The translations under genes and the position numbers were made by a program. From IMG/VR virus record IMGVR_UViG_3300046007_009543, positions 1 to 64,000 of that record: a stretch of DNA of 64,000 bases, one strand, 5' to 3'. Source of the DNA: a virus. This document shows positions 1-7,720 of the stretch, in pieces; within the stretch, counting starts at the first letter, position 1, and each line of letters begins with the position of its first letter. The notes beneath the pieces were generated by a model. The model saw only the letters and a program-made list of their open reading frames with translations. It did not search any database and was not told the DNA's origin.

Positions 1-602
1 GATTTATCAGCATCTGTTGTTGCTGTGTTTTCTTCTCCTGTTGATTGTCTTTCTGATGGGAATAAGGCATCCATAATCTGTTCAAAATCATCCCACCTCC
101 AATTGTTAGGATCAAAATATAAATTATTATCTAATAAACGTTTAGGGATAAAATTAATAACTTCTTCTTTTGAAAATAATTTATTTCCCTCATTATCTTC
201 AATACCATTAGTTATACCTTGTTTTAATTTTCCTCTTTTATTCATAAAACGAGCAGTATAACTTTGAGCTGTTTCTTTATCAATGTTTTCTTTTGATACA
301 AACTTTGCTACTGCTGCTTTTTTAATTTGCTCTGGGTTTTCTGGTATAGATTTAAGTAATCTAACTATATCAGCATATGAATATTGAGTAATATCTAAGT
401 ATTTCTTACTTTGCTTTAATTCATCAGGTAATACAAGTATTGGTAATCTACTAGATAGTGAGTCCTTTTTTTGGTCAAAAGTATTAATTAACTTTAATGC
501 TAAATCAGGAGTAACATTAGAATCTTCACCTATCCAACGGTCCGTAACTTTTTTTATTATTGCATCACTATATTCTTTTAATATTGTTGTAAATCTAATC
601 AT
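1..602 (-). CDS. Putative virion/internal protein, 3' end outside window
   Basis: The reading frame opens with ATG at 602 and runs off the left edge without a stop, giving at least 200 residues. I do not recognise the family. It starts MIRFTTILKE, a ten-residue segment ending in L-K-E, like the other capsid-targeting-type N-termini in this window and T4's MKTYQEFIAE. The rest is charged and mostly helical in appearance, with a Trp/Asp/Phe-rich stretch (NWRWDDFEQIMDALFP) near residue 170. The AT-rich promoter-like element lies 7 bases upstream. It probably encodes a packaged or structural protein; the function is unknown. Confidence 0.75.
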   Translation of the reverse strand, partial: MIRFTTILKEYSDAIIKKVTDRWIGEDSNVTPDLALKLINTFDQKKDSLSSRLPILVLPDELKQSKKYLDITQYSYADIVRLLKSIPENPEQIKKAAVAKFVSKENIDKETAQSYTARFMNKRGKLKQGITNGIEDNEGNKLFSKEEVINFIPKRLLDNNLYFDPNNWRWDDFEQIMDALFPSERQSTGEENTATTDADK

Positions 603-609
603 AATATGG

Positions 610-620
610 TTATAAATATT
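610..620 (-). promoter_or_regulatory. AATATTTATAA element before the gene at 602
   Basis: The coding strand reads TTATAATATTTATAA and ends 7 bases before the ATG. It is one of the recurrent late-promoter-like elements. It lies in the short spacer after the stop of the 627-1268 gene. Confidence 0.55.
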
Positions 621-626
621 ATAAGA

Positions 627-1268
627 TTATTGATAATACTTAGTGTAATCTTCTTTTATGTAAAGATTGAATTTAGGTAGTTTTAGGTTTTTTATAGCTA
701 ATTCTACCATATTTTTATTTACTCTAGCTACTTGTTGTTCATCTCCAGTTAATTGCCATGTTATATTAAATGGTAAATATAATTGCCACAATATTTGAGG
801 ATCTTTTGCTATTAATTTATCGTATTGATCTTTATTTATTTCAATATATAATATTTCGTTTGTTTTTTTACAAAAAAATCTTCTAAACTCTCCGTTTTGA
901 TAATCTTGTTGTGTTGGTTGTTGTGGATTATAATAAGGAGTGTAAGTTATTTGTTGTTGTGGTTTTAGATTATTATAAATAGAATTACTTTTAGGGTCTT
1001 GGTTTTCATTATTGTAAACTAATCCATCATAGTTGTCAGCTAATTGAATAAATGATTTTCCTGTTAATTCTGTTTCAGCTGTAGCTTCCCAAAAATCTTG
1101 GGTAATTGGAAAAAGTTCTAAATTAGGAAGATCATTAGGGGTTTTACCTGTAAAGTATTTTCCTTTACTTGTTTTAAAATAATATCCAGTATAACTTTCT
1201 CCATTAATGAAAAATTCATTTCCATTTGTATATAAATTAGGGGTGATTTGTGATAATGGATAATACAT
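627..1268 (-). CDS. Hypothetical baseplate-region protein
   Basis: 213 residues, rich in Tyr, Asn, Gln and Pro, with a central PQQ-type low-complexity stretch. No signal peptide or membrane segment is visible. The start is 2 bases after the stop of the large hub-like gene, so the two are surely co-transcribed. The N-terminus contains NGESYTGYYFKTSKGKYFTG, which looks like a small beta-rich attachment module. Position directly after the hub and gp53-like genes suggests a baseplate or tail-tip component. I do not recognise a family. Confidence 0.7.
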   Translation of the reverse strand: MYYPLSQITPNLYTNGNEFFINGESYTGYYFKTSKGKYFTGKTPNDLPNLELFPITQDFWEATAETELTGKSFIQLADNYDGLVYNNENQDPKSNSIYNNLKPQQQITYTPYYNPQQPTQQDYQNGEFRRFFCKKTNEILYIEINKDQYDKLIAKDPQILWQLYLPFNITWQLTGDEQQVARVNKNMVELAIKNLKLPKFNLYIKEDYTKYYQ

Positions 1269-1270
1269 AA

Positions 1271-4200
1271 TTACATTCCTTTAAATAAATCTTGGTATCT
1301 TACATCAGTAGCTAAGGCTTTTATTTTAGCATCATTAATACTTTTAGGTAAAGCTGTTGAACTTACATTAAATCCATTTCTGATTTCTATTTTGAATCCT
1401 TTATCCTCATATAGTGTGCTTACTAATTTATTTAAAGCCTCAGTAGATTCATTTTTTGCAGGGTTTAAATAATTTGTACCTATTCCATCAGGATTACCTT
1501 GAGCATTTTTATTTTTAAAATTAAATTGAGGGCCAGGACCTATACATCCTGCTAACCACCCTGGTGCTTTAGGAGCAGTATGTATTAATACCCAAGTTCT
1601 ATCTGTTGGATTTGATCCTGGAATTCGTTTCCATTGTCCTGATTCACTTCCTACTAACCAAAAATGTTTACCATATTTAGATGTTTGTCTACTGTTTACT
1701 AAATAATTACCTGTTGGAATACAACTACTTCCGTTTTGATTATTTTTCCAAGGTAATTCTACTGTAGCCAATCTATATATAATATTAACATGATTCACAT
1801 CATATATTTCTAAAATTCCTAAAGTTTGTGTGCCATCATCTAAAATACGTGTTAATGTAGCTCTATTTTTAGCTTGTTCCGGTGGTAAATTAGATTGGTA
1901 ATAAAATGTTGGAGATGTTGTACTATATTCTTGTGGTTCTCCTCTATTTGCACTTCTTTCTGCTTCACTAGATCCAGTAATAGCAAATGGATTTTTAGGA
2001 ATAGCCATTGATTCAATACTAGTAGTCCATTCATTGTTATCAATAACATGATTTATACCTTTAATTAAAAATTCTAAAGTACCAGGATAATTTGTTGGTA
2101 AGAAATTAGTATCAATAGTAAATTTTTGGTATACTTTCATTCCTGATAGTCCATCCATTTTTAAAGATAAATCAAATGGTAAAAATCCACTATTTGCTGA
2201 TGATATAGTTGGATCGAATTTTACATTTTTTTCTATTTCAGCGTATTGATAATATTCTAATAGTTGCGTTTGAAGATTTTTATAATCTTGTATTGAATCT
2301 AAAACATAGTTTGGGAGTTTTTTATTAACATTAGTTCCTAAATCTATAATAAAATTATCAAAAGAAGTAAGAGCTGCTTTATATTGAACCTCTAATGGTT
2401 TTGGCGTTTCTATTGTTTCTTCTGTTTCATCAGCATTTGTTATTTTTTCTTTAAATCTATCTGTTAAACCATTATTCATTCTAGATAAAGAAGTAGCATC
2501 TGCTCCTTTTATATATCCCTGTTTTGTTGATCCAATAGTAATCATTGTAGCTAATTCTGGTGATACAGTTGTAGTAAAACTTAAATCTTTAATAAAACCA
2601 GCATGTGGTACTTTATTACCATAAATACTTTCTAATGTTCCAGCATAATACCCATATGTATCAAATATTACTTCTTCTGTTGATATATCCTTATAAACAT
2701 CTGTAATGTATTTTGATTTTAATATAGCATCTTTATCTGGAAGTGCTACATCATCTACAATTCTAATAGTATTTGTTTCTGTGTCAATTATTGGTTCTAA
2801 TTTGTTGAAATTTCCTGTTGATTCATTGTATCCTTTACATAAAGCATCCAATAAACCATACAAAGATATTTTACCTTTATTATCTTTAATTTCATCTATT
2901 TTATTAAGAATCCATTCCATATTAAAATAAATATTCATTATATTTCCATATTTACCTTTAATATTAGTATCACCATTAAAATCTATTATAAAATCATCAG
3001 CACCCGGTATAAAATCATATTTTTGACCTTTAGATGTAACATAAATTGATTTTTTTACATAACATACTTTAGGATCTGCACTAATTGTATATGGTTGGGT
3101 GTAAATAATATTACCTATTCTATTAAAATCTACGTCTATTAACTTAATATTTGGATCATTATTTATATTAGGAATTACTTTTGCTTTTAAAAAGGATAAA
3201 AAAGCACCAAATCTTATGTAATATCCTTGCGATCCACCTTCAAATGTTTGTGAAAAATATTCTATATGTGAATATAATTCATTTTTATCTGGATCAGTAT
3301 AACTTACTTTGTATGGTGTTAAACCATATACATCTGGGGAGTTTTCATTTAAAAGATCATATATTAATTTAAATTCTTTTCCAATTTCATGGGCTTGTTC
3401 AAATGATTCTATTGGACTTGTTGGGTTAAAAAATTCACCAATAGCTGATATTCCTCGTTCTAGTAAATTAGAGTTTCTCTTTTCTTGAATTTCTGTAGTT
3501 TGAGTTTGAGTTCCACCTAGTAAAGTATTTGCTTTTAAAGATTCAATAACATCTCCTAAACTTATTAATTTTATTGTGATATCATATTTTCCATCATTAG
3601 TAACAGTCCAAGTAAAATTAACTACTTTAGCAAATATAGCATCATAATTTCCAAACGATGCTAATCTATATCTATCTATTAATGGTAATATTGAATTATA
3701 TGTTAATGGAATTTGTTTACTACTATCATTAGGATCAGGACAATTTCCTTTAAACCAATAACCCATTAAAGAATATGGATTATCTTTTATATAATTACCT
3801 TTATCGTCAAAATAAGAGCTTTGCCCCCACTCTAATAAAACACTATATCCTAAACGCATATATAATAAATCAATTATATCAAATTGTTGTCTATTATTTG
3901 CTTGGATTTTTACTGTTGCTGTTTTTATTGAGCCTCTTGTTTCCGTTCTAATTTCAGCTGAAAGTATACCAGGCATTGGTCTTAAACCGAATTCTGTACC
4001 TCCTAAACCATAAGCTCCTGTATTAAAAATACTGCCATCAAATGCTATTCCTTGATTATTTTTAAATGAGTTATTATCAGGATTATAAGATACAATACCA
4101 TTAAATAATACATTATTTTTTGCAAGTTGGGTTCCAGCAGGAATATTTAAATTTCTAATAGGTGTTGTTTGGTCAATACTTACACTAGACATTAATTTAC

Positions 4201-4327
4201 ACCATCCACTTCTAGTATTTAAATATGTTAATTCTGTATTGTTTCTATTTATAGAACCATATACTTTTTGACGCTGTGCAATTTGATTTGCTATTTTTTC
4301 ATTAATACCTTCACCTACTATATTCAT
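1271..4327 (-). CDS. Large baseplate hub-type protein with C-terminal DUF5675-like domain
   Basis: 1018 residues. The N-terminal two thirds are beta-rich. A segment near residues 110-175 (SAEIRTETRGSIKTATVKIQ followed by LLYMRLGYSVLLEWG) resembles hub or spike-scaffold proteins of large marine myoviruses. Roughly residues 820-960 look like a DUF5675 module: ELPWKNNQNGSSCIPTGNYL, then WVLIHTAPKAPGWLAGCIGPG, keeping the family's Cys-Ile-Pro-x-Gly, Ile-His and Gly-Cys-Ile signatures. DUF5675 occurs in phage proteins; its chemistry is not established here, but its His/Cys pattern recalls enzymes acting on the cell wall. The gene starts 3 bases after the gp53-like stop. I infer a central hub that carries a cell-envelope-active tip. 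Confidence 0.75.
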   Translation of the reverse strand: MNIVGEGINEKIANQIAQRQKVYGSINRNNTELTYLNTRSGWCKLMSSVSIDQTTPIRNLNIPAGTQLAKNNVLFNGIVSYNPDNNSFKNNQGIAFDGSIFNTGAYGLGGTEFGLRPMPGILSAEIRTETRGSIKTATVKIQANNRQQFDIIDLLYMRLGYSVLLEWGQSSYFDDKGNYIKDNPYSLMGYWFKGNCPDPNDSSKQIPLTYNSILPLIDRYRLASFGNYDAIFAKVVNFTWTVTNDGKYDITIKLISLGDVIESLKANTLLGGTQTQTTEIQEKRNSNLLERGISAIGEFFNPTSPIESFEQAHEIGKEFKLIYDLLNENSPDVYGLTPYKVSYTDPDKNELYSHIEYFSQTFEGGSQGYYIRFGAFLSFLKAKVIPNINNDPNIKLIDVDFNRIGNIIYTQPYTISADPKVCYVKKSIYVTSKGQKYDFIPGADDFIIDFNGDTNIKGKYGNIMNIYFNMEWILNKIDEIKDNKGKISLYGLLDALCKGYNESTGNFNKLEPIIDTETNTIRIVDDVALPDKDAILKSKYITDVYKDISTEEVIFDTYGYYAGTLESIYGNKVPHAGFIKDLSFTTTVSPELATMITIGSTKQGYIKGADATSLSRMNNGLTDRFKEKITNADETEETIETPKPLEVQYKAALTSFDNFIIDLGTNVNKKLPNYVLDSIQDYKNLQTQLLEYYQYAEIEKNVKFDPTISSANSGFLPFDLSLKMDGLSGMKVYQKFTIDTNFLPTNYPGTLEFLIKGINHVIDNNEWTTSIESMAIPKNPFAITGSSEAERSANRGEPQEYSTTSPTFYYQSNLPPEQAKNRATLTRILDDGTQTLGILEIYDVNHVNIIYRLATVELPWKNNQNGSSCIPTGNYLVNSRQTSKYGKHFWLVGSESGQWKRIPGSNPTDRTWVLIHTAPKAPGWLAGCIGPGPQFNFKNKNAQGNPDGIGTNYLNPAKNESTEALNKLVSTLYEDKGFKIEIRNGFNVSSTALPKSINDAKIKALATDVRYQDLFKGM

Positions 4328-4330
4328 ACA

Positions 4331-4654
4331 TTAACCATTTATTGAATTAAAATCATTTATCACATTTTGATAGTTTGCAGGAATTCTAATTTGTATTCCT
4401 TCTGGCGCTACTAATGAGTTTTGTGGTAAATCTGATGGTAAATCGGTTCCTGCTACTGCTGTATTTGCTATAGAAATTACCCACCATAAAGAACTATCAT
4501 TGTAAAACTGTTGAGCTAAAGTATCAAATCTATCTCCTTGTGTTGTATATACATAAATATCATTAGAGGATAAAGGAACCTCAGGATAACGTGAAGTTAC
4601 ATAAACTACATTTCCATCTATTTTTGTTTTTGGTATGTTTTGATATCTATTCAT
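4331..4654 (-). CDS. Baseplate wedge protein, gp53-like with LysM-type fold
   Basis: 107 residues. The motif YVYTTQGDRFDTLAQQFYND followed by SLWWVISIAN is characteristic of the LysM-like core of T4 gp53 and related baseplate proteins (x-GDR-x-D-x-LA-x-x-FY-x-D-x-x-LWW-x-I-x-x-AN), and IQIRIPAN near the end matches the usual final strand. gp53 joins wedges to the hub in T4. The flanking genes are the hub-like gene and a large tube/baseplate protein, which supports the assignment. Confidence 0.82.
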   Translation of the reverse strand: MNRYQNIPKTKIDGNVVYVTSRYPEVPLSSNDIYVYTTQGDRFDTLAQQFYNDSSLWWVISIANTAVAGTDLPSDLPQNSLVAPEGIQIRIPANYQNVINDFNSING

Positions 4655-4664
4655 TATATTTTAA

Positions 4665-7397
4665 TTACCAACTTCCTCCTGCACCGCCTCCGCCGAAGCC
4701 TCCGCCGCCAAATCCGTTCCTTGGTTTTTGTGGGATAAATAATTCAGGATTTGAATATTTGTCATCAGGAATACTATAACGTGGGGGTACTGATGTTTGA
4801 GGTGGAGGAGGAATATATTTTGGATTTTCAATTTTAGGATTTATTAATCTTTTTTCATCTGTATTCGTTTCGTTTGCTTCAGGTGTTACATCTGTCGGTG
4901 TAACATCAGGAGCAGTACTACCATATTCATTTCCTGTAGGATCTTCTAATGATATATAATGTTTATAATCATTATCAAAATATTGTACTTCAGGTCTGAA
5001 TTTTTGTATAGGTGTAAAATTACATGTTACTTTAAGAATATGGGGTAATTGTTTAATTTTTGTGTCTCTTTCTCCATCAACATCTATTCCTATTTCCCAT
5101 GTTGTATCTTCACTAATATCATACGTTAAACTAGTAATTATACCTGGTTGTTCATATATATAACCTCCAATAGTAAATTGAACCATATTACCTCTCATAT
5201 AACCATTAGGACTATACTCAGGAGTTAAAGATGATGCTAAATAATTTAATCTTTTATACATTGGAATTAACTCTTGTTTAGATTGAGCTGCTACTGTCCA
5301 AGATAATGACATTTGTCGAGTAAACCCATTATAATTATAAAAACTTTCACCTCTTCCTAGATATTTTGTTGGATTCCATTCTGCAGTATATGCATCTGAT
5401 ATTGAATTTAAAAATGCTCTAAAATGTAAAAATGTTTTTAAAGTAGGAGTATTATTGTCTATAATTGCTATTCTAAAATTACATAAATCTGATATTGTAT
5501 CGTCTGCTTCTGTATCTTTATAGCTAAGTAGTGCATTTATATCATCTAGTGGGCCTGTTCTTCCTCCTGAGTATACTACACCATTAGTATAATTAGCATA
5601 GCTTTTACCTGCTCGTGCTCCAGGGCCATCACCATTTAAACCACCTATTTTAACTCTTTTTTCTATACTTTTATCTATATAATTTGGAGCTTCTGTTAAT
5701 TGACCAGCATCTATAGCTTTTTGTTTAGAACCTGCTGACACTTTTTCTAATTTATCTCTTAGAACTGCTCTAAAATCTCGAATTGCAGGTGAAAAAGATA
5801 ATTTACCAGGATTATTTTTTTCATCTATTAAATCTGTTTGAGAATAAGTATAAGTATTATTATTCCTAATTAATTGATTATTTTTTAAAGAACCAGAATT
5901 ATATACATTATTATAACTTCCACTGTTGTTAATTTTAGACCCAGAAGCTAGTGTTTGATATGTGTTACTAACTCTATTTGTTAAACTAGAAGTATTTTTA
6001 GTTGCAATATCATATTGTGGATTCCATGATTTTTCACCAGTTATTTGTAAAATAGTTCCTTGATTTTGAGAAACTTTTACATTAAATTTAGGTAAATCTT
6101 GTTTTCCAAAACTACCTGATTTTATTTGATAAGAATCATAAGTCCATGATTGACTAACATTAAATATTAAACCACTTTCTTGTATAGCGTCTATATTTAA
6201 AGTATTAGGTTCTGTTTTTATGTTTTTTTGTATAAAACTTCCACCAACTCCTATTATTCTTTGATTTTCAGGAACTATTTCGTCAACTAATTTATTATTT
6301 TTTATATAAGGGGATTGTTCACGTTCAATCTCTAAAGATTTATTATTTTCAATATTACGTGAATTTTGAATTGTAACATAATTTAAATAATTACTAGAAA
6401 ATTTTTTCTTTTTACCCCATATAAAATCAGAACCTTTAGTGTATTGAGGTATATCAGTATTATTTTGAAGAATTGTTCCTGCTTCTTGTGGTGTGTTTAC
6501 ATCAAATAAAGGTAAAACAGATGATGTATAATTTATATATTTTGATTTTGAAACATCATAAATTTTATATTTACCTGTAGTTGTCCATGATTGGCTAGGA
6601 TCAATAAGTATACCACCTTGTGATATTTGATTATTATTTAATGTATCAATAGATCTTGAAGATCCCTTGTAAAAATATATTGGATTAGTTTTGGCTAATG
6701 AATTATTTACACCTGTTCTTTGATCTGCAAATCTTATATTAGTTTTTCCTACTCCTAAAGTAGATCCTGGTCCTCCTGAGTATGAAAGTAATAATGGATT
6801 TAAACTAATTGGGTCAGTTGCGAATCCTTTAATTCCTGGAAGAGAGCCTCTTTTATTTATTATTTTTTCATCGTATAAACTATATAACCTATTATCTTCA
6901 GGCTGTTGATTATTAGTTACTGTTTCTGAATATGGTATTATTAATGATTGTTTATTTAAATGAATTCCAAATGCTACTACACCAGCTTGTGCTATAGTAG
7001 TTAATGGATTATAAATACCTTCATTTAATCCTTTACCACTTGCTTGAGTACGAACAGCTGTGCGTGATAATATCTGTTGTTTAGAAGCAAATAGTAAACC
7101 ACTAGGTGATTTTAGATCACCAAACATTTTTGTTAATCTTAAAGCATCAGTAGCAGAATTTGAAACTGCTAAAGTTCCTCCTCTTAAAATAAAATCTTTA
7201 TTAACAGCTCCTAAATTACTTATGTCATCAGGAATTGGAATTTGAATATAGGGTTGGCCACTACTTCCTCCATCAATTCTATCTTTACCATAAGGGATAT
7301 TAGTCAAACCAGGCTGATTTCCGTTGCCGGTATAACCTTGTCCGCCATTATAAAACTTAAAGTTTTTTGGATCTGTAAGTAGGTTTATTAACCCCAT
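4665..7397 (-). CDS. Large baseplate / tail-tube-junction protein (gp48/gp54-like C-terminal domain suspected)
   Basis: 910 residues. Residues about 1-230 hold a conserved-looking N-terminal domain. The middle (about 240-560) is a low-complexity, Asn/Ser-rich stretch with three similar units around 'SQSWT..YKI' and 'GTILQ'. About residues 620-830 form a beta-rich domain (FRAFLNSISDAYTAEWNPTK ... FTIGGYIYEQPGIITSLTYD) that looks like a tail-tube-type fold. The C-terminus ends in a Pro-rich then Gly-rich tail (GFGGGGFGGGGAGGSW). It lies between the tape-measure block and gp53. I infer a protein that caps the baseplate and starts the tube; the exact T4 equivalent is uncertain. Confidence 0.65.
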   Translation of the reverse strand: MGLINLLTDPKNFKFYNGGQGYTGNGNQPGLTNIPYGKDRIDGGSSGQPYIQIPIPDDISNLGAVNKDFILRGGTLAVSNSATDALRLTKMFGDLKSPSGLLFASKQQILSRTAVRTQASGKGLNEGIYNPLTTIAQAGVVAFGIHLNKQSLIIPYSETVTNNQQPEDNRLYSLYDEKIINKRGSLPGIKGFATDPISLNPLLLSYSGGPGSTLGVGKTNIRFADQRTGVNNSLAKTNPIYFYKGSSRSIDTLNNNQISQGGILIDPSQSWTTTGKYKIYDVSKSKYINYTSSVLPLFDVNTPQEAGTILQNNTDIPQYTKGSDFIWGKKKKFSSNYLNYVTIQNSRNIENNKSLEIEREQSPYIKNNKLVDEIVPENQRIIGVGGSFIQKNIKTEPNTLNIDAIQESGLIFNVSQSWTYDSYQIKSGSFGKQDLPKFNVKVSQNQGTILQITGEKSWNPQYDIATKNTSSLTNRVSNTYQTLASGSKINNSGSYNNVYNSGSLKNNQLIRNNNTYTYSQTDLIDEKNNPGKLSFSPAIRDFRAVLRDKLEKVSAGSKQKAIDAGQLTEAPNYIDKSIEKRVKIGGLNGDGPGARAGKSYANYTNGVVYSGGRTGPLDDINALLSYKDTEADDTISDLCNFRIAIIDNNTPTLKTFLHFRAFLNSISDAYTAEWNPTKYLGRGESFYNYNGFTRQMSLSWTVAAQSKQELIPMYKRLNYLASSLTPEYSPNGYMRGNMVQFTIGGYIYEQPGIITSLTYDISEDTTWEIGIDVDGERDTKIKQLPHILKVTCNFTPIQKFRPEVQYFDNDYKHYISLEDPTGNEYGSTAPDVTPTDVTPEANETNTDEKRLINPKIENPKYIPPPPQTSVPPRYSIPDDKYSNPELFIPQKPRNGFGGGGFGGGGAGGSW

Positions 7398-7401
7398 TTA
7401 A

Positions 7402-7689
7402 TTATTTAGGTAAGTTATCTAAATAAGGTAATTTACCAGCTACTTTTGGTATTGTTCCATTTAGATCTAACTGTGATGGTTGTGGTAGTATATTTGGTAC
7501 ACCATCTCTATATTCATTATATGCTGCATTTACATCTATAAAATTACTCCCATTTAATGAATATGAAGGTTGTCCTCCATTAGCATGTAATTTTGATTGT
7601 TTTGTTGCACCTGGATTAATAGGTGGTGTTGCTCCATTGTCTACACTGAATGGTGTTCCTTGAGTTTTTAATTTATCTAATAGTCCCAT
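7402..7689 (-). CDS. Small hypothetical tail protein
   Basis: 95 residues with no recognised domain. The protein is Pro/Asn/Gly-rich (GAKL/QPSYSLNGSNF-type composition) and probably poorly ordered. Its stop lies 4 bases before the 910-residue baseplate gene, so the two are translated from one message. The promoter-like element is 15 bases upstream of the start. Its N-terminus (MGLLDKLKTQGTPFS) resembles that of the next gene (MGLINLLTDPKNFKF), hinting at a shared docking segment. Confidence 0.6.
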   Translation of the reverse strand: MGLLDKLKTQGTPFSVDNGATPPINPGATKQSKLHANGGQPSYSLNGSNFIDVNAAYNEYRDGVPNILPQPSQLDLNGTIPKVAGKLPYLDNLPK

Positions 7690-7704
7690 GATATTTGTTT
7701 TTGA

Positions 7705-7715
7705 TTATAAATATT
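7705..7715 (-). promoter_or_regulatory. AATATTTATAA element before the gene at 7689
   Basis: The coding strand reads TTTATAATATTTATAATC, 15 bases before the ATG. It lies between the tape-measure stop (7721) and the next gene. Confidence 0.55.
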
Positions 7716-7720
7716 ATAAA

